The notes under the pieces: model-generated
Told to the model about the DNA's origin: nothing
Database searches by the model: none
Seen by the model: only the letters and a program-made list of their open reading frames with translations
Part shown: positions 33,320-41,273 of the stretch, one piece after another
Position numbering within the stretch: the first letter of the stretch is position 1
Layout: the number at the start of each line of letters is the position of its first letter
Assembly: GCF_050942215.1 (NCBI RefSeq)
Contig: NZ_CP192056.1
Span: 3,472,001-3,536,000 of the forward strand
Source of the DNA: Sphaerimonospora sp050942215
GTDB taxonomy: Bacteria; Actinomycetota; Actinomycetes; Streptosporangiales; Streptosporangiaceae
Direction of reading: 5' to 3'
Length of the DNA: 64,000 bases
Program-made: the position numbers and the translations under genes

Positions 33320-34555
33320 GTGCGCCCTCATGTCGAACTGATCCAGGAAGACGACTACGTCTGGCACGGTGCCGAGCTCATCAACGGTGACGGCCGGGCC
33401 AGCGAGCGGCGCCTGTCGGTCGACGAGGAGGACGGCTCCTCCTCTCTCCGGATCGACTTCCACACCGACTGGGGCCGCGGCCCCGGCATCCACCACGCCA
33501 ACTCCGAGTACTACGTGCTCGAAGGCTCGATGACGTACGGCGGACGCACGATCGGCGAGGGCGGGTACGTCTACGCGCCCAAGGGCGTGCCGACCGACGC
33601 GATCACGTTCGCGGAGGGGACCCGGATCCTGCACTACCGCGAGTACGGCGACGCCGGCTTCGACCCCGTCGACTCCCTGGCCCACCCCCGCTGGGCGGAC
33701 GCCAGGGAAGACGTCATCGTCATCGACAGCGCGGCGATGCAGTGGGACGCGGTGCCCAACGCCGGTCCCATGCCCGGCCTGTTCATCAAGTATCTGCACG
33801 TCGACCCGGTCACCGGCTTCTACACCCGACTGGTGCACGCCCAGGAGGGCTGGGCCGATCACCGCCTGGCCCACCACCCCTGCTACGAGGAGGCGTACAC
33901 GGTCCAGGGCCACATGGAGTACAACTTCGGCACCCTGGACATCGGCACGTACTTCTTCCGGCCGGCGCGGATCAAGCACGGCCACTTCACCACGATGGAG
34001 GGCGGCGCCACCTGGCTGCTGCGCTCCGACGGCGAGCTGCAGAACTGGTACACCCAGAACGAGTGGCTGCGCTGGGGCGGCGAGGCGGTCAACTACGGGC
34101 CGGACGGCGGCCGCATGCGCTGGTCGAAGTCCTCGCACGATCACGGCTCCGGCCCCACCTGGCGCAGCGAGAAGGACATCGCCGACCTCACGGCGGCCTG
34201 GCGGTACCAGCACGACATCGGCGAGCCCGACGCGGAGTACGTGCAGCACGGGCAGGGCGCCGACCGGAGCCTGATCGCGATCGCCAAGGCCCTGGACGCG
34301 GCCCGGCTGCAGGGCGGCCACGGCGACGGGCACGACCACAGCCACGACCACGACCACGACCACGACGTGCCGGCCTTCGACTGGGGCGCCGACCCCGCCT
34401 CGCTCGAGCACGCCGACGAGCGCACCGACGAGGGCGCGCACAACTGGGCGCAGGGCCGTGCCTGGAAGCCGGGCGACCCCATCCCCGCCCCCGTCCTGTC
34501 GACCCTTCCCGTGCGCAGCCGGTCCCGCGGTCGCTGGGACGGCGACGGCATGTAG
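33320..34555 (+). CDS. Double-cupin protein with His/Asp-rich linker
   Basis: A 411-residue protein whose first part has two cupin-like segments. The first is HHANSEYYVLEGSMTYGG with YAPKGVPTDAI. The second is HPCYEEAYTVQGHMEYNF with GTYFFRPARIKHGHF. Each has the His/Glu pattern of a metal site. Near residue 340 a run of alternating His and Asp (34322-34368) could bind metal. The C-terminus is basic and Arg-rich. GGAAGG lies 8 nt before GTG 33320. It could be a ring-cleaving or C-C-cleaving dioxygenase, but no specific family is certain. The gene is alone between a composite operator and a hairpin. Confidence 0.72.
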   Translation: MRPHVELIQEDDYVWHGAELINGDGRASERRLSVDEEDGSSSLRIDFHTDWGRGPGIHHANSEYYVLEGSMTYGGRTIGEGGYVYAPKGVPTDAITFAEGTRILHYREYGDAGFDPVDSLAHPRWADAREDVIVIDSAAMQWDAVPNAGPMPGLFIKYLHVDPVTGFYTRLVHAQEGWADHRLAHHPCYEEAYTVQGHMEYNFGTLDIGTYFFRPARIKHGHFTTMEGGATWLLRSDGELQNWYTQNEWLRWGGEAVNYGPDGGRMRWSKSSHDHGSGPTWRSEKDIADLTAAWRYQHDIGEPDAEYVQHGQGADRSLIAIAKALDAARLQGGHGDGHDHSHDHDHDHDVPAFDWGADPASLEHADERTDEGAHNWAQGRAWKPGDPIPAPVLSTLPVRSRSRGRWDGDGM

Positions 34556-34606
34556 CGGTCACACCCGGCCGACCGGCACGACCGACCACGCATCGACGGA
34601 AGACAT

Positions 34607-34633
34607 GTGGCCGGGCCCGACGGGCCCGGCCAC
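34607..34633. terminator. Hairpin after the cupin gene
   Basis: A perfect 12-bp stem (34607-34618 with 34622-34633) closes a 3-nt loop. It lies in the 103-nt gap before the membrane-protein gene, so it may end or reduce transcription from the cupin promoter. Confidence 0.65.
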
Positions 34634-34658
34634 GATCTCATCTACGGAGTGTCCCCGC

Positions 34659-35393
34659 ATGACCCTCATCTCGACCGTTGAACCCACGCACGGGTTCAAC
34701 GCGCACAGCCTGGCGATCCTTCTCCATCTCATCCTGTTCGTCTACTGGCTCGGCAGCGACATCGGCGTCTACTACTCCAGCCGGTTCATCCTCCGCTCCG
34801 ATCTCGCGCCGGCGGCACGCTCGGTGGCCGCCAAGATCATGCACTTCGTCGACATGGCGCCCCGGATCTGCCTCGTGCTGTTCCTGCCCAGTGGCGTGAC
34901 GCTGATGGCGCTGAGCCCGTTCGGCGAGGGCTACTTCCCCGGCTGGCTGGTGGCGCTCGCCTGGGTCGGCGCACTGTGCTGGCTGGCCCTGGTCATCTAC
35001 GACTACACGCGCGGCGCCACCCCGCTCGGCCGGGTGGTGCAGCGGCTTGACCTGCTGGTCAGGTACGGCATGGTCGCCGCCCTGGTCGGCATCGGCCTCT
35101 ACATGATCTTTGTGACGGAGCCCTTCGGCGTGCAGACGAACCCGGGGTGGCTGGGCGGAAAGCTGGCGGCCTACGGCCTGTGCATCCTCGGCGGCGTGCT
35201 GATCCGCTGGCGGCTGCGTCCGTTCGGCCCGGCCTTCGGCCGGCTCATGACCGAGGGCTCCAGCCGCGAGGTCGAGCAGGCGATCACCCGGTCGATCCGG
35301 AGCTGCCTGCCGTACGTCTACCTGATCTGGGTGATGGTGCTGGTGGCGGCGTTCCTCGGCGTCGTCAAGCCCGGCACCACCGCCTTCGGCTGA
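34659..35393 (+). CDS. Integral membrane protein of unknown function
   Basis: A 244-residue protein with about six hydrophobic segments, for example AILLHLILFVYWLGSDIGVY near the N-terminus and YLIWVMVLVAAFLGVV near the end. Polar loops hold His and Asp residues (KIMHFVDMAPRIC) that could coordinate heme or metal. I do not recognise a defined family. GGAG stands 9 nt before the ATG. It follows the cupin gene after a hairpin and may be co-regulated by read-through. Its final residues TTAFG and stop resemble a short remnant near 46176-46193. Confidence 0.75.
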   Translation: MTLISTVEPTHGFNAHSLAILLHLILFVYWLGSDIGVYYSSRFILRSDLAPAARSVAAKIMHFVDMAPRICLVLFLPSGVTLMALSPFGEGYFPGWLVALAWVGALCWLALVIYDYTRGATPLGRVVQRLDLLVRYGMVAALVGIGLYMIFVTEPFGVQTNPGWLGGKLAAYGLCILGGVLIRWRLRPFGPAFGRLMTEGSSREVEQAITRSIRSCLPYVYLIWVMVLVAAFLGVVKPGTTAFG

Positions 35394-35414
35394 TCGCCCC
35401 ACCCCGGCGAGAAT

Positions 35415-35444
35415 GTGAGCCCCCGTCCGCCGGCGGGGGCTCAC
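35415..35444. terminator. Hairpin after the membrane-protein gene
   Basis: A perfect 11-bp stem (35415-35425 with 35434-35444) closes an 8-nt loop. It sits between the membrane-protein stop and the convergent GntR gene. Confidence 0.7.
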
Positions 35445-35568
35445 CCGCGCCCGTGCCGCCGGATCCGGGCCCGGCTGTCGAGCGGCTCCCCGGCGCGGGG
35501 ACGCCGGGCGAGCCGAGCATGGCGGCGGCCGCCTGCGGAGCCCGCGCCGAACCGACCTCGAACACGCC

Positions 35569-36375
35569 TCACGTACGCACCTGGGGGTGATCGAGCAGGC
35601 CGGTCGGCTGCTCCATCAGGCGCTCATAGGCGGCGAGGAACAGCTTCGCCGTCAGGGATATCAGGTGTTCTGCGGCCTGTTCCGCGCCGTCCGCGTCACA
35701 CGCGGCGATCAGATCGGTGAGCCGCTGGTGCCGGGCCACCGTATGCGTGGAGAACCGCCGGTAACCCTGAAAGTCCGGCACCCGCAGGCAGGCGTGGACG
35801 GTGCCCGCGAGATGGCCGAGCATGGTGTTGCCGGAGCTGAGGTAGAGCTCCCGATGGAACGAGGTGTCGGCCTCGATCATCCCCTGCCCGCTCCCCGTCG
35901 TGATCGCCCTTTCGATCTGCTCGGTGGCGTCCTTGAGCCGCTCCAGCTGCGCCTCCGTCCGGCGTTCCGCCATGAGACGCGCGGCGAGCGGTTCCACCCG
36001 CTGCCGGAGCTGTAGCGACTCCTGCATCTGAGCGAAGCGGTGCGGTCCCGCCGCCCGCCAGCGGATGAGCTGTTCATCCAGGACCGCCCACTGCTCGAGG
36101 TTCGTGACCCTCGTGCCGGTTCGCTGACGGGCCCGCACCATTCCCTTGGCGGCGAGCGTGCGAAGGCACTCGCGCACCAGCAACCGGGAGACCTGGAAAC
36201 GCCGCGCGATGTGGTCGAGGTCCAGGACGCCGGTCAGATGGCCGCTCGCGATCCTGCTGCCGATCCACTCCACGACGAGTCCGTGCATCGAGCCGACCTC
36301 GCTCCGGTCGGGGGGAAGAGGCCCTCGCCTGTCAGGCTCTACCATCGGCCGGAACCGCGGTGAATTGTCTGACAT
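35569..36375 (-). CDS. GntR-family regulator, FadR/FCD type
   Basis: A 268-residue regulator. The winged helix (about 30-95) includes DLDHIARRFQVSRLLVRECL and MVRARQRTGTRVTN. The C-terminal FCD all-helical domain has FHRELYLSSGNTMLGHL and the His-containing HTVARHQRLTDLIAACDA, usual for metal-dependent ligand binding. The ATG at 36375 has GGAAGGG about 8 nt upstream. It faces a small gene pair across composite operator copy 3, which on this strand could lie between -35 and -10 of the regulator gene. It may control the neighbouring catabolic genes. Confidence 0.88.
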   Translation of the reverse strand: MSDNSPRFRPMVEPDRRGPLPPDRSEVGSMHGLVVEWIGSRIASGHLTGVLDLDHIARRFQVSRLLVRECLRTLAAKGMVRARQRTGTRVTNLEQWAVLDEQLIRWRAAGPHRFAQMQESLQLRQRVEPLAARLMAERRTEAQLERLKDATEQIERAITTGSGQGMIEADTSFHRELYLSSGNTMLGHLAGTVHACLRVPDFQGYRRFSTHTVARHQRLTDLIAACDADGAEQAAEHLISLTAKLFLAAYERLMEQPTGLLDHPQVRT

Positions 36376-36435
36376 ATTGGCGAACCCTTCCTGTAGCCGC
36401 TGCGAAGGCGCAGGATCGACGCCAACTCTATGATA

Positions 36436-36460
36436 GAAACGGCGTTTCTGTAAGTGGAAT
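36436..36460 (+). promoter_or_regulatory. Composite operator copy 3
   Basis: Reads GAAAC-GGC-GTTTC (a perfect palindrome extended by A and T), 7 nt, then GGAAT. It lies 60 nt upstream of the FadR-type gene start and 266 nt before the lipocalin-like gene. TATGAT at 36429-36434 is a possible plus-strand -10. Confidence 0.65.
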
Positions 36461-36502
36461 AAGCGGTGGACTCGGGCCGGGAGGGAAGCATCGCGCCAGG
36501 TC

Positions 36503-36703
36503 GTGGACTTCCGGAGCAACCCCTCGGTCACGGCCGCGCACTCCTCGATGGCGGCCGACGTGGAGCCGGACCGGTCCGGCCGGCGGGCGTTCCGGCGCAG
36601 GATGGCCGGAGAGCGCCTTCTCATCCGCCGGCGGTTCGAACTCCACGCATCCCCCACACCGACCACCATCCGGAGCTCGTCGACGACAGGCGGAAAGGCA
36701 TGA
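36503..36703 (+). CDS. Possible small protein upstream of the lipocalin-like gene
   Basis: A 66-residue frame starting GTG 36503 (MDFRSNPSVTAAHSSMAADV) that ends in an ATGA overlap with the ATG at 36700. The start lies 43 nt after composite operator copy 3, the usual distance for this operator. No family text is seen, the ribosome site is weak, and GC-rich DNA often gives such frames by chance. It might be a leader peptide or nothing. Confidence 0.25.
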   Translation: MDFRSNPSVTAAHSSMAADVEPDRSGRRAFRRRMAGERLLIRRRFELHASPTPTTIRSSSTTGGKA

Positions 36704-36705
36704 CC

Positions 36706-37170
36706 ATGACGATCAACGACATTCTGCGAGAGAAGATCGCCGGCGTTTGGGAGGGCACCTACACGGTGCTCGACCCGGGCGGGAAGCGCCTCGAGCGGTT
36801 CGTCAGCAGGCAGGAGGGCCGTATGGAGGGCACCCAGTGGACCGAGCGGGTCGTCTACCTGCGCGAGGGCCAGGAGCCTTACGAGCACTTCTACCACGCG
36901 ACGGTCGACGGCGACCGGGTCGACTTCCACAACGGCGACATGTGGGGTGAGACCAGCCGGGTCGGCGAGGAGGCAGTGATTTTCTCCTTCGGCTGGAACG
37001 AGCGCCCCAACGAGCGGATCATCGAGGTGAGCCGCGCCGACGGCGACTACCGGACGCGGGTCTGGCAGCACTTCGTCGACGGCGAGCTCGCCAAGCTCAC
37101 GGTCATCGAGGAGCGTCGCGTGGCCGACGCCGAGCCTCTCCGCTGGGACCCGGCCGAGCGCGGCCTGTGA
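36706..37170 (+). CDS. Small beta-barrel (lipocalin-like) protein, GxWxGxY type
   Basis: A 154-residue protein closely related to the one at 61386-61841. Shared text includes GVWEGTYTVLDPGGKRLERF, SRQEGRMEGTQWTERVVYLR and, near the end, LTVIEERRVADAE. The protein at 29851-30300 is a more distant relative. Family function is unknown to me; a small ligand-binding barrel is plausible. The ATG at 36706 is preceded by GGAAAGG at 7 nt, better than the ATG at 36700. A hairpin follows. Its promoter is probably the one next to copy 3. Confidence 0.75.
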   Translation: MTINDILREKIAGVWEGTYTVLDPGGKRLERFVSRQEGRMEGTQWTERVVYLREGQEPYEHFYHATVDGDRVDFHNGDMWGETSRVGEEAVIFSFGWNERPNERIIEVSRADGDYRTRVWQHFVDGELAKLTVIEERRVADAEPLRWDPAERGL

Positions 37171-37192
37171 CCGGAGCGGCGTTCTGATGACA

Positions 37193-37222
37193 GGTGGCGG
37201 ATCCGGTCTCGGGTCCGCCACC
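37193..37222. terminator. Hairpin after the lipocalin-like gene
   Basis: A perfect 9-bp stem (37193-37201 with 37214-37222) with a 12-nt loop lies 23 nt after the stop. The rest of 37223-37470 holds no visible gene and should contain the promoter of the monooxygenase operon. Confidence 0.55.
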
Positions 37223-37470
37223 GCCGTTACCGAGCCGCCCCGATGCCCCGTCCTCCCCAGACAGCCGCCCACGGGTCGTTCGGCCTGGCCGAGATCTCTC
37301 GACGCCGACGCGCCCGGCCGTCCCCTTCACAGCGGAAAAGTACGTCCCGATCACGTACTGCCGGGCGCGAGATGTGCCGCGTCCTTCGTCGCCCCGGCCA
37401 TTCGTATGACTAATGTCCAGCCCCTTGCCCAATGCCGGGGGAACCGGCGACGATAGGCCGCAACGCAAGC

Positions 37471-37483
37471 GAAACGCCGTTCC
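37471..37483 (+). promoter_or_regulatory. Composite operator copy 4, third half missing
   Basis: Reads GAAAC-GCC-GTTCC, like the first two halves of the other copies, but the position of the third half (37491-37495) reads CGTTC. A possible -10 (GATAGG) lies 13 nt upstream. It is 94 nt before the ATG of the monooxygenase gene that heads the long operon. Confidence 0.6.
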
Positions 37484-37576
37484 ACAATGGCGTTCTCATA
37501 CGAAGAGAGCACGGCGTCCGGTTTCCGGGTCTTCACAACCGGCGTTGATATGAGCCGTCCGATTAAGGCAGGCGAC

Positions 37577-38533
37577 ATGGAATTCGGCGTGAACGCCCTT
37601 CCGCAGACAAGTGCGTGGGGCGACTACCGCGAACTGTGTCTGCGGACCGAAGCCCTCGGATACTCCAGTTTCTGGACCTACGACCACCTCGTGTCCCGGA
37701 CGTCAGGCGGACTCGGACCCACGCTCGAATGCCTGACCAGCATCGCGGCACTGGCACCCCTCACGACGAGGATCACCCTGGGCAGCCTGGTGCTGGCGAA
37801 CGAGTTCCGGCACCCGAGCCTGGTCGCCAAGGCGGCCTCCACCCTTTCCCTGATCACCGGGGGACGCTTCGCGCTCGGGATGAGCGCCGGGTCGAATTCG
37901 ATGGAACACACGATGTTCGGCGTCCCCTACCCGGCCGCCGGGGAGCGGGTCAGCCGGTTCGCCGCCTCCGCATCGATCATCCGCTCGCTGCTCCACGGCG
38001 AGACCGTGTCGCTCCGCGACGGAATTTTCGAGCTGGACAACGCCCGTCTCATTCCCGAGGTCTCTCCGCCGAAGATGGCGATCGGTGCCCGCGGACCCCG
38101 CATGCTGCGCCTGGTGAGCGAACTCGCCGACATCCATGTCTCCGCCGCCACCCCCGGCGAGCTTCGCGTTCTCAACCGCGACCTCGACGCGCTCTGTGAC
38201 CGCACCGGCCGTCCGCCGGAATCCGTCGAGCGTGCGGTGATCGTGTACGAAGCGTGCGGCTCGACGGAGAAGGCGGCCGCGGCCAAGCGCTCCGCTCTCG
38301 AAACGCTCTTCGGGCGCCCCTTCGCCGATCTGAAGAATCGCGTCCTGCAAGGGAGCAGGGACCGGCTCGAGGAACGCCTCGGCGAGTACCGCGAGGCGGG
38401 CGCCGACCATGTGTTCGTCTCGACGCTCCCACCGTACGACCACGAGTTCCTCGAGTATTTCATCACCGACGTGGCCGGCGGCGTGGCGGCCACGCCGCGA
38501 TCGATAAAGGAAGGAAGTTGCGATGGCTCTTGA
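37577..38533 (+). CDS. Luciferase-like (F420- or flavin-dependent) monooxygenase
   Basis: A 318-residue TIM-barrel protein of the bacterial luciferase family. It starts MEFGVNALPQTSAWGDYREL and has LGYSSFWTYDHLV, TTRITLGSLVLANEFRHPSL, STLSLITGGRFALGMSAGSN and PKMAIGARGPRMLRLVSELA. These mark the cofactor pocket of F420- or FMN-dependent enzymes. The ATG at 37577 follows AAGGCAGG; upstream ATGs at 37487 and 37550 lie in or near the operator and have no ribosome site. It heads an operon that continues to 45902. It may oxidise or reduce the imported compound. Confidence 0.85.
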   Translation: MEFGVNALPQTSAWGDYRELCLRTEALGYSSFWTYDHLVSRTSGGLGPTLECLTSIAALAPLTTRITLGSLVLANEFRHPSLVAKAASTLSLITGGRFALGMSAGSNSMEHTMFGVPYPAAGERVSRFAASASIIRSLLHGETVSLRDGIFELDNARLIPEVSPPKMAIGARGPRMLRLVSELADIHVSAATPGELRVLNRDLDALCDRTGRPPESVERAVIVYEACGSTEKAAAAKRSALETLFGRPFADLKNRVLQGSRDRLEERLGEYREAGADHVFVSTLPPYDHEFLEYFITDVAGGVAATPRSIKEGSCDGS

Positions 38534-39308
38534 TCCGAGTGACACCCGTGACTACTTCAAGGCCTTTCTCAAAACCCGCGCGTCTTTGGACGCGACGGAT
38601 GTGACCGTGTGCTTCACCGGCAACATCTACAGCTACGGCAGACCGGAAGGATCGCGGCACCTCTTCTCGTTCGACGGCGTGAACCTCGCCCGGGTCGAGA
38701 AGACGGCGAACGGTTATCGCATGCTCTCCAGGGAGGCGGGTGTCTACCGGGACCCGGAGTCGGGCGAGATCCTGCGGAGGTGGCGTAACCCCTTCACCGG
38801 GGCCGAGCTCGAGGTGATCCACCTCTGGAACGATCCCGTCAACAACACCTACGACTTCGACAAACCCCCGGTGCGTTTCGGCGCGAAAGTCTACGAGACC
38901 AGGGACAACGTGGCCTTCGCTTTCGACGCGCTCATCGACTACCCGTCGCCGCTGCCCGTCGCCGAGTACCCGAAGAACTCGTCTGACGACGTATATCGCG
39001 CCGCAGAACTGCTTCAGTTCATCACTCCCCGGGCCGAGCTCGAAGACGATTCCAGTCATTCCAGCTCGTGCGTCGTCTCATGGACGCGACTGTCGCAGTG
39101 GCTGCCCTGGATGGAGATGGGGTCGGAGGGCGGCGGCCTGCTCTACCACTGTCACGGGGTGAAGCTGCCGGAGGGCGCCGCCGGGCTCCCCGCGGACTTC
39201 CGGGAGTTCCTGGAGGCCCACGGTCCTCAATACTTCCAGGCACCCGAGAGCTGGGTCGAGCCGAACGAGACCAGTTGGACGTACTTCAAGAAACTTCAGC
39301 ACGGTTAG
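38523..39308 (+). CDS. DUF1838-family protein
   Basis: A 261-residue protein with text typical of DUF1838: TVCFTGNIYSYGRPEGSRHL, FSFDGVNLARVEK, RWRNPFTGAELEVIHLWNDP and, near the C-terminus, SWVEPNETSWTYFKKLQ. The family's chemistry is not established to my knowledge; it often sits with monooxygenases and catabolic genes. The start overlaps the monooxygenase stop by 11 nt and has GGAAGGAAG upstream. No signal peptide is seen. Confidence 0.8.
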   Translation: MALDPSDTRDYFKAFLKTRASLDATDVTVCFTGNIYSYGRPEGSRHLFSFDGVNLARVEKTANGYRMLSREAGVYRDPESGEILRRWRNPFTGAELEVIHLWNDPVNNTYDFDKPPVRFGAKVYETRDNVAFAFDALIDYPSPLPVAEYPKNSSDDVYRAAELLQFITPRAELEDDSSHSSSCVVSWTRLSQWLPWMEMGSEGGGLLYHCHGVKLPEGAAGLPADFREFLEAHGPQYFQAPESWVEPNETSWTYFKKLQHG

Positions 39309-39320
39309 CCCACCAGATGC

Positions 39321-39345
39321 GGAACGCCGTTACGCGAGGGAGAAC
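39321..39345 (+). promoter_or_regulatory. Composite operator copy 5
   Basis: Reads GGAAC-GCC-GTTAC, 7 nt, then AGAAC. It ends 36 nt before the ATG of the first permease gene, the same distance as copy 1. It suggests a second entry point for the regulator, or an internal promoter, inside the operon. Confidence 0.6.
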
Positions 39346-39380
39346 ACTCCACCCCGAACCGGGACGAGGACGTGCTCCCC

Positions 39381-40355
39381 ATGCATAGATTCGTATTCCA
39401 GCGCGTCTCGGGAATCCTCATCGTCCTGGTGCTCGTCCTGAGCCTGACCTTCCTGATGCTCCAGGCCATTCCAGGGGGCCCCGAACTCGCCTACCTCGGG
39501 GTGAATCCGACGCCGGAAAAGCGCGCCGCCGTACTGAGCCAGCTCGGCCTCGACAAACCGCTCTGGTCACAGTACCTGCACTTCGTCGGCAACGCGCTCA
39601 CACTCGACCTCGGGGTCTCCCTGACCACGCAACGGCCCGTCTCCGAGATCCTGGGACAGCACGTGCCGGTCACACTGGAGCTCGGTCTCACGTCCCTCGT
39701 GGTCTGGACGGTCATAGGGTTGATCTCCGGTTTCGTCGCCGCGGCCCGCAGGGGCGGACTGATCGACGGCGCGGTCCGGGTCGTGACGGTGACGGGTCTG
39801 TCGATCCCCAGCTTCTGGCTCGGCACGGTGTGCGTCGTGGTGTTCGGCCTGTACGTGCGCGGTGTCCTGCCGAGCTCCGGCTGGGTGTCGTTCGGCGAGG
39901 ACCCGGTCGGCAACCTCAAATCCCTGGTCCTGCCGGCGTTCACGCTCGGCATGGGGTCCGCGGCGATCATCGCGCGAACCCTCCGCGCCTCGCTGGTGGA
40001 GCAGCTCGACTCCGACCACGTCATGTTCGGCCGCGCCATGGGACTGACAGAACGCCGCCTGCTCGGCAGGGTCGCCCTGCGCAACTCCGTCATTCCCACG
40101 GTGACCGTGGTCGGACTGATGCTCGGGCTGTTCATCAGCGGCACGGTCCTCATCGAGAACGTCTTCAACGTGCCGGGGCTCGGGCAGCTGATCGTCAAAT
40201 CGTTCGCGTCCCAGGACTACCCGGTCGCGATCGCCTGCACCCTCTTCACGGCCCTCGTGTTCCTGGTGTCCAATCTCGTGGTCGACCTCCTCTACTACGC
40301 CATCAACCCCCGCCTCCGGGCGCAGTACTCGTCGATGGGGAGGGGATCGCGTTGA
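39381..40355 (+). CDS. Peptide/nickel-type ABC transporter permease (DppB type)
   Basis: A 324-residue inner-membrane permease with six hydrophobic spans. It starts MHRFVFQRVSGILIVLVLVL and has LDLGVSLTTQRPVSEIL, typical of DppB proteins. The EAA-like loop is around FGRAMGLTERRLLGRVALRN, and ENVFNVPGLGQLIVKS follows near the end. The ATG at 39381 has GAGG 11 nt upstream; GTG 39372 is too close. Its stop overlaps the next start as TTGA. It forms the channel with the DppC-type protein. Confidence 0.9.
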   Translation: MHRFVFQRVSGILIVLVLVLSLTFLMLQAIPGGPELAYLGVNPTPEKRAAVLSQLGLDKPLWSQYLHFVGNALTLDLGVSLTTQRPVSEILGQHVPVTLELGLTSLVVWTVIGLISGFVAAARRGGLIDGAVRVVTVTGLSIPSFWLGTVCVVVFGLYVRGVLPSSGWVSFGEDPVGNLKSLVLPAFTLGMGSAAIIARTLRASLVEQLDSDHVMFGRAMGLTERRLLGRVALRNSVIPTVTVVGLMLGLFISGTVLIENVFNVPGLGQLIVKSFASQDYPVAIACTLFTALVFLVSNLVVDLLYYAINPRLRAQYSSMGRGSR

Positions 40356-41239
40356 GCGTCGCGCGGCCGCGCCGGGCGAGAGCCTGGTGGAGACCCAGGG
40401 CACCCGTGATCGAGGGGCCCCTGGCCTGGATCGGGGCGGGTCTGGTGCTCCTCTTCCTGGCCCTCGCGCTCCTGGGGCCCCTGATCACCGGAGACGCGGC
40501 GGCGCGCACCGGTCTGCCGCTGGAGCCTCCGTCGGGCGCCCATCCCCTCGGCACCGATCACCTGGGCCGGGATCTGTTCGCCCGGGTGGCGTCCGGCGCC
40601 GCGCTCTCGACCTCGGTGGGCCTGTCCAGCGTCGGGATCGGGCTGCTGCTCGCCGTACCCGCCGGCATCTTCGCGGGCCTGCGCGGGGCGAGCTGGACCG
40701 ACGAAGCGGTGATGCGCGTGATGGACCTCCTGCAGGCGCTGCCGTTCTTCATCTTCGCGCTCTTCGTCATGGGGCTGCTCGGCACCGGGGAGTCGGACAT
40801 CGGACCGCTGACGCTGTCACCCGCGACCAAGGTCGTCCTCCTGTTGGCGATCTCGTTCCTGCCGTACTTCGCCCGGGTCGCCCGATCAGCGACGCTGGTC
40901 GAGGCGCAGCAGGAGTACGTCGACGCTCTGCGGGTCGTGGGCGTGCCTCGTTGGCGGATCGTCTTCGTCGAACTGCTGCCGAACGTGCTTCCCCCGGTCC
41001 TCGTCCAGGGCTTCCTCTGGATCGGCATCGCGATATTCGCCGAGGCCGCTCTCTCCTTCCTCGGGATGGGGATCCAGCCACCGGCCGCGAGCCTCGGCTC
41101 GATCATCGGCGAGGGCACGAGCTACATGCTCTACGGCGCCTGGTGGTACCCGGTGATCCCGGGAGTTGTGCTCCTCGTCGCGACCCTGGGCCTGAACCTC
41201 GTCGGCGACTCGATCTCACACGCCCTGGGACGACGCTGA
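40352..41239 (+). CDS. Peptide/nickel-type ABC transporter permease (DppC type)
   Basis: A 295-residue permease. A basic N-terminus is followed by a first span and then HPLGTDHLGRDLFARVASGA, the hallmark of DppC proteins. The EAA loop is YVDALRVVGVPRWRIVFVEL, followed by LSFLGMGIQPPAASLGSII. The TTG at 40352 overlaps the DppB stop and has GGAGGGG upstream. It is the second half of the channel of this importer. Confidence 0.92.
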   Translation: MSVARPRRARAWWRPRAPVIEGPLAWIGAGLVLLFLALALLGPLITGDAAARTGLPLEPPSGAHPLGTDHLGRDLFARVASGAALSTSVGLSSVGIGLLLAVPAGIFAGLRGASWTDEAVMRVMDLLQALPFFIFALFVMGLLGTGESDIGPLTLSPATKVVLLLAISFLPYFARVARSATLVEAQQEYVDALRVVGVPRWRIVFVELLPNVLPPVLVQGFLWIGIAIFAEAALSFLGMGIQPPAASLGSIIGEGTSYMLYGAWWYPVIPGVVLLVATLGLNLVGDSISHALGRR

Positions 41240-41273
41240 CCGTCGGCACCCAATACACGAATGGGAGTTCACA

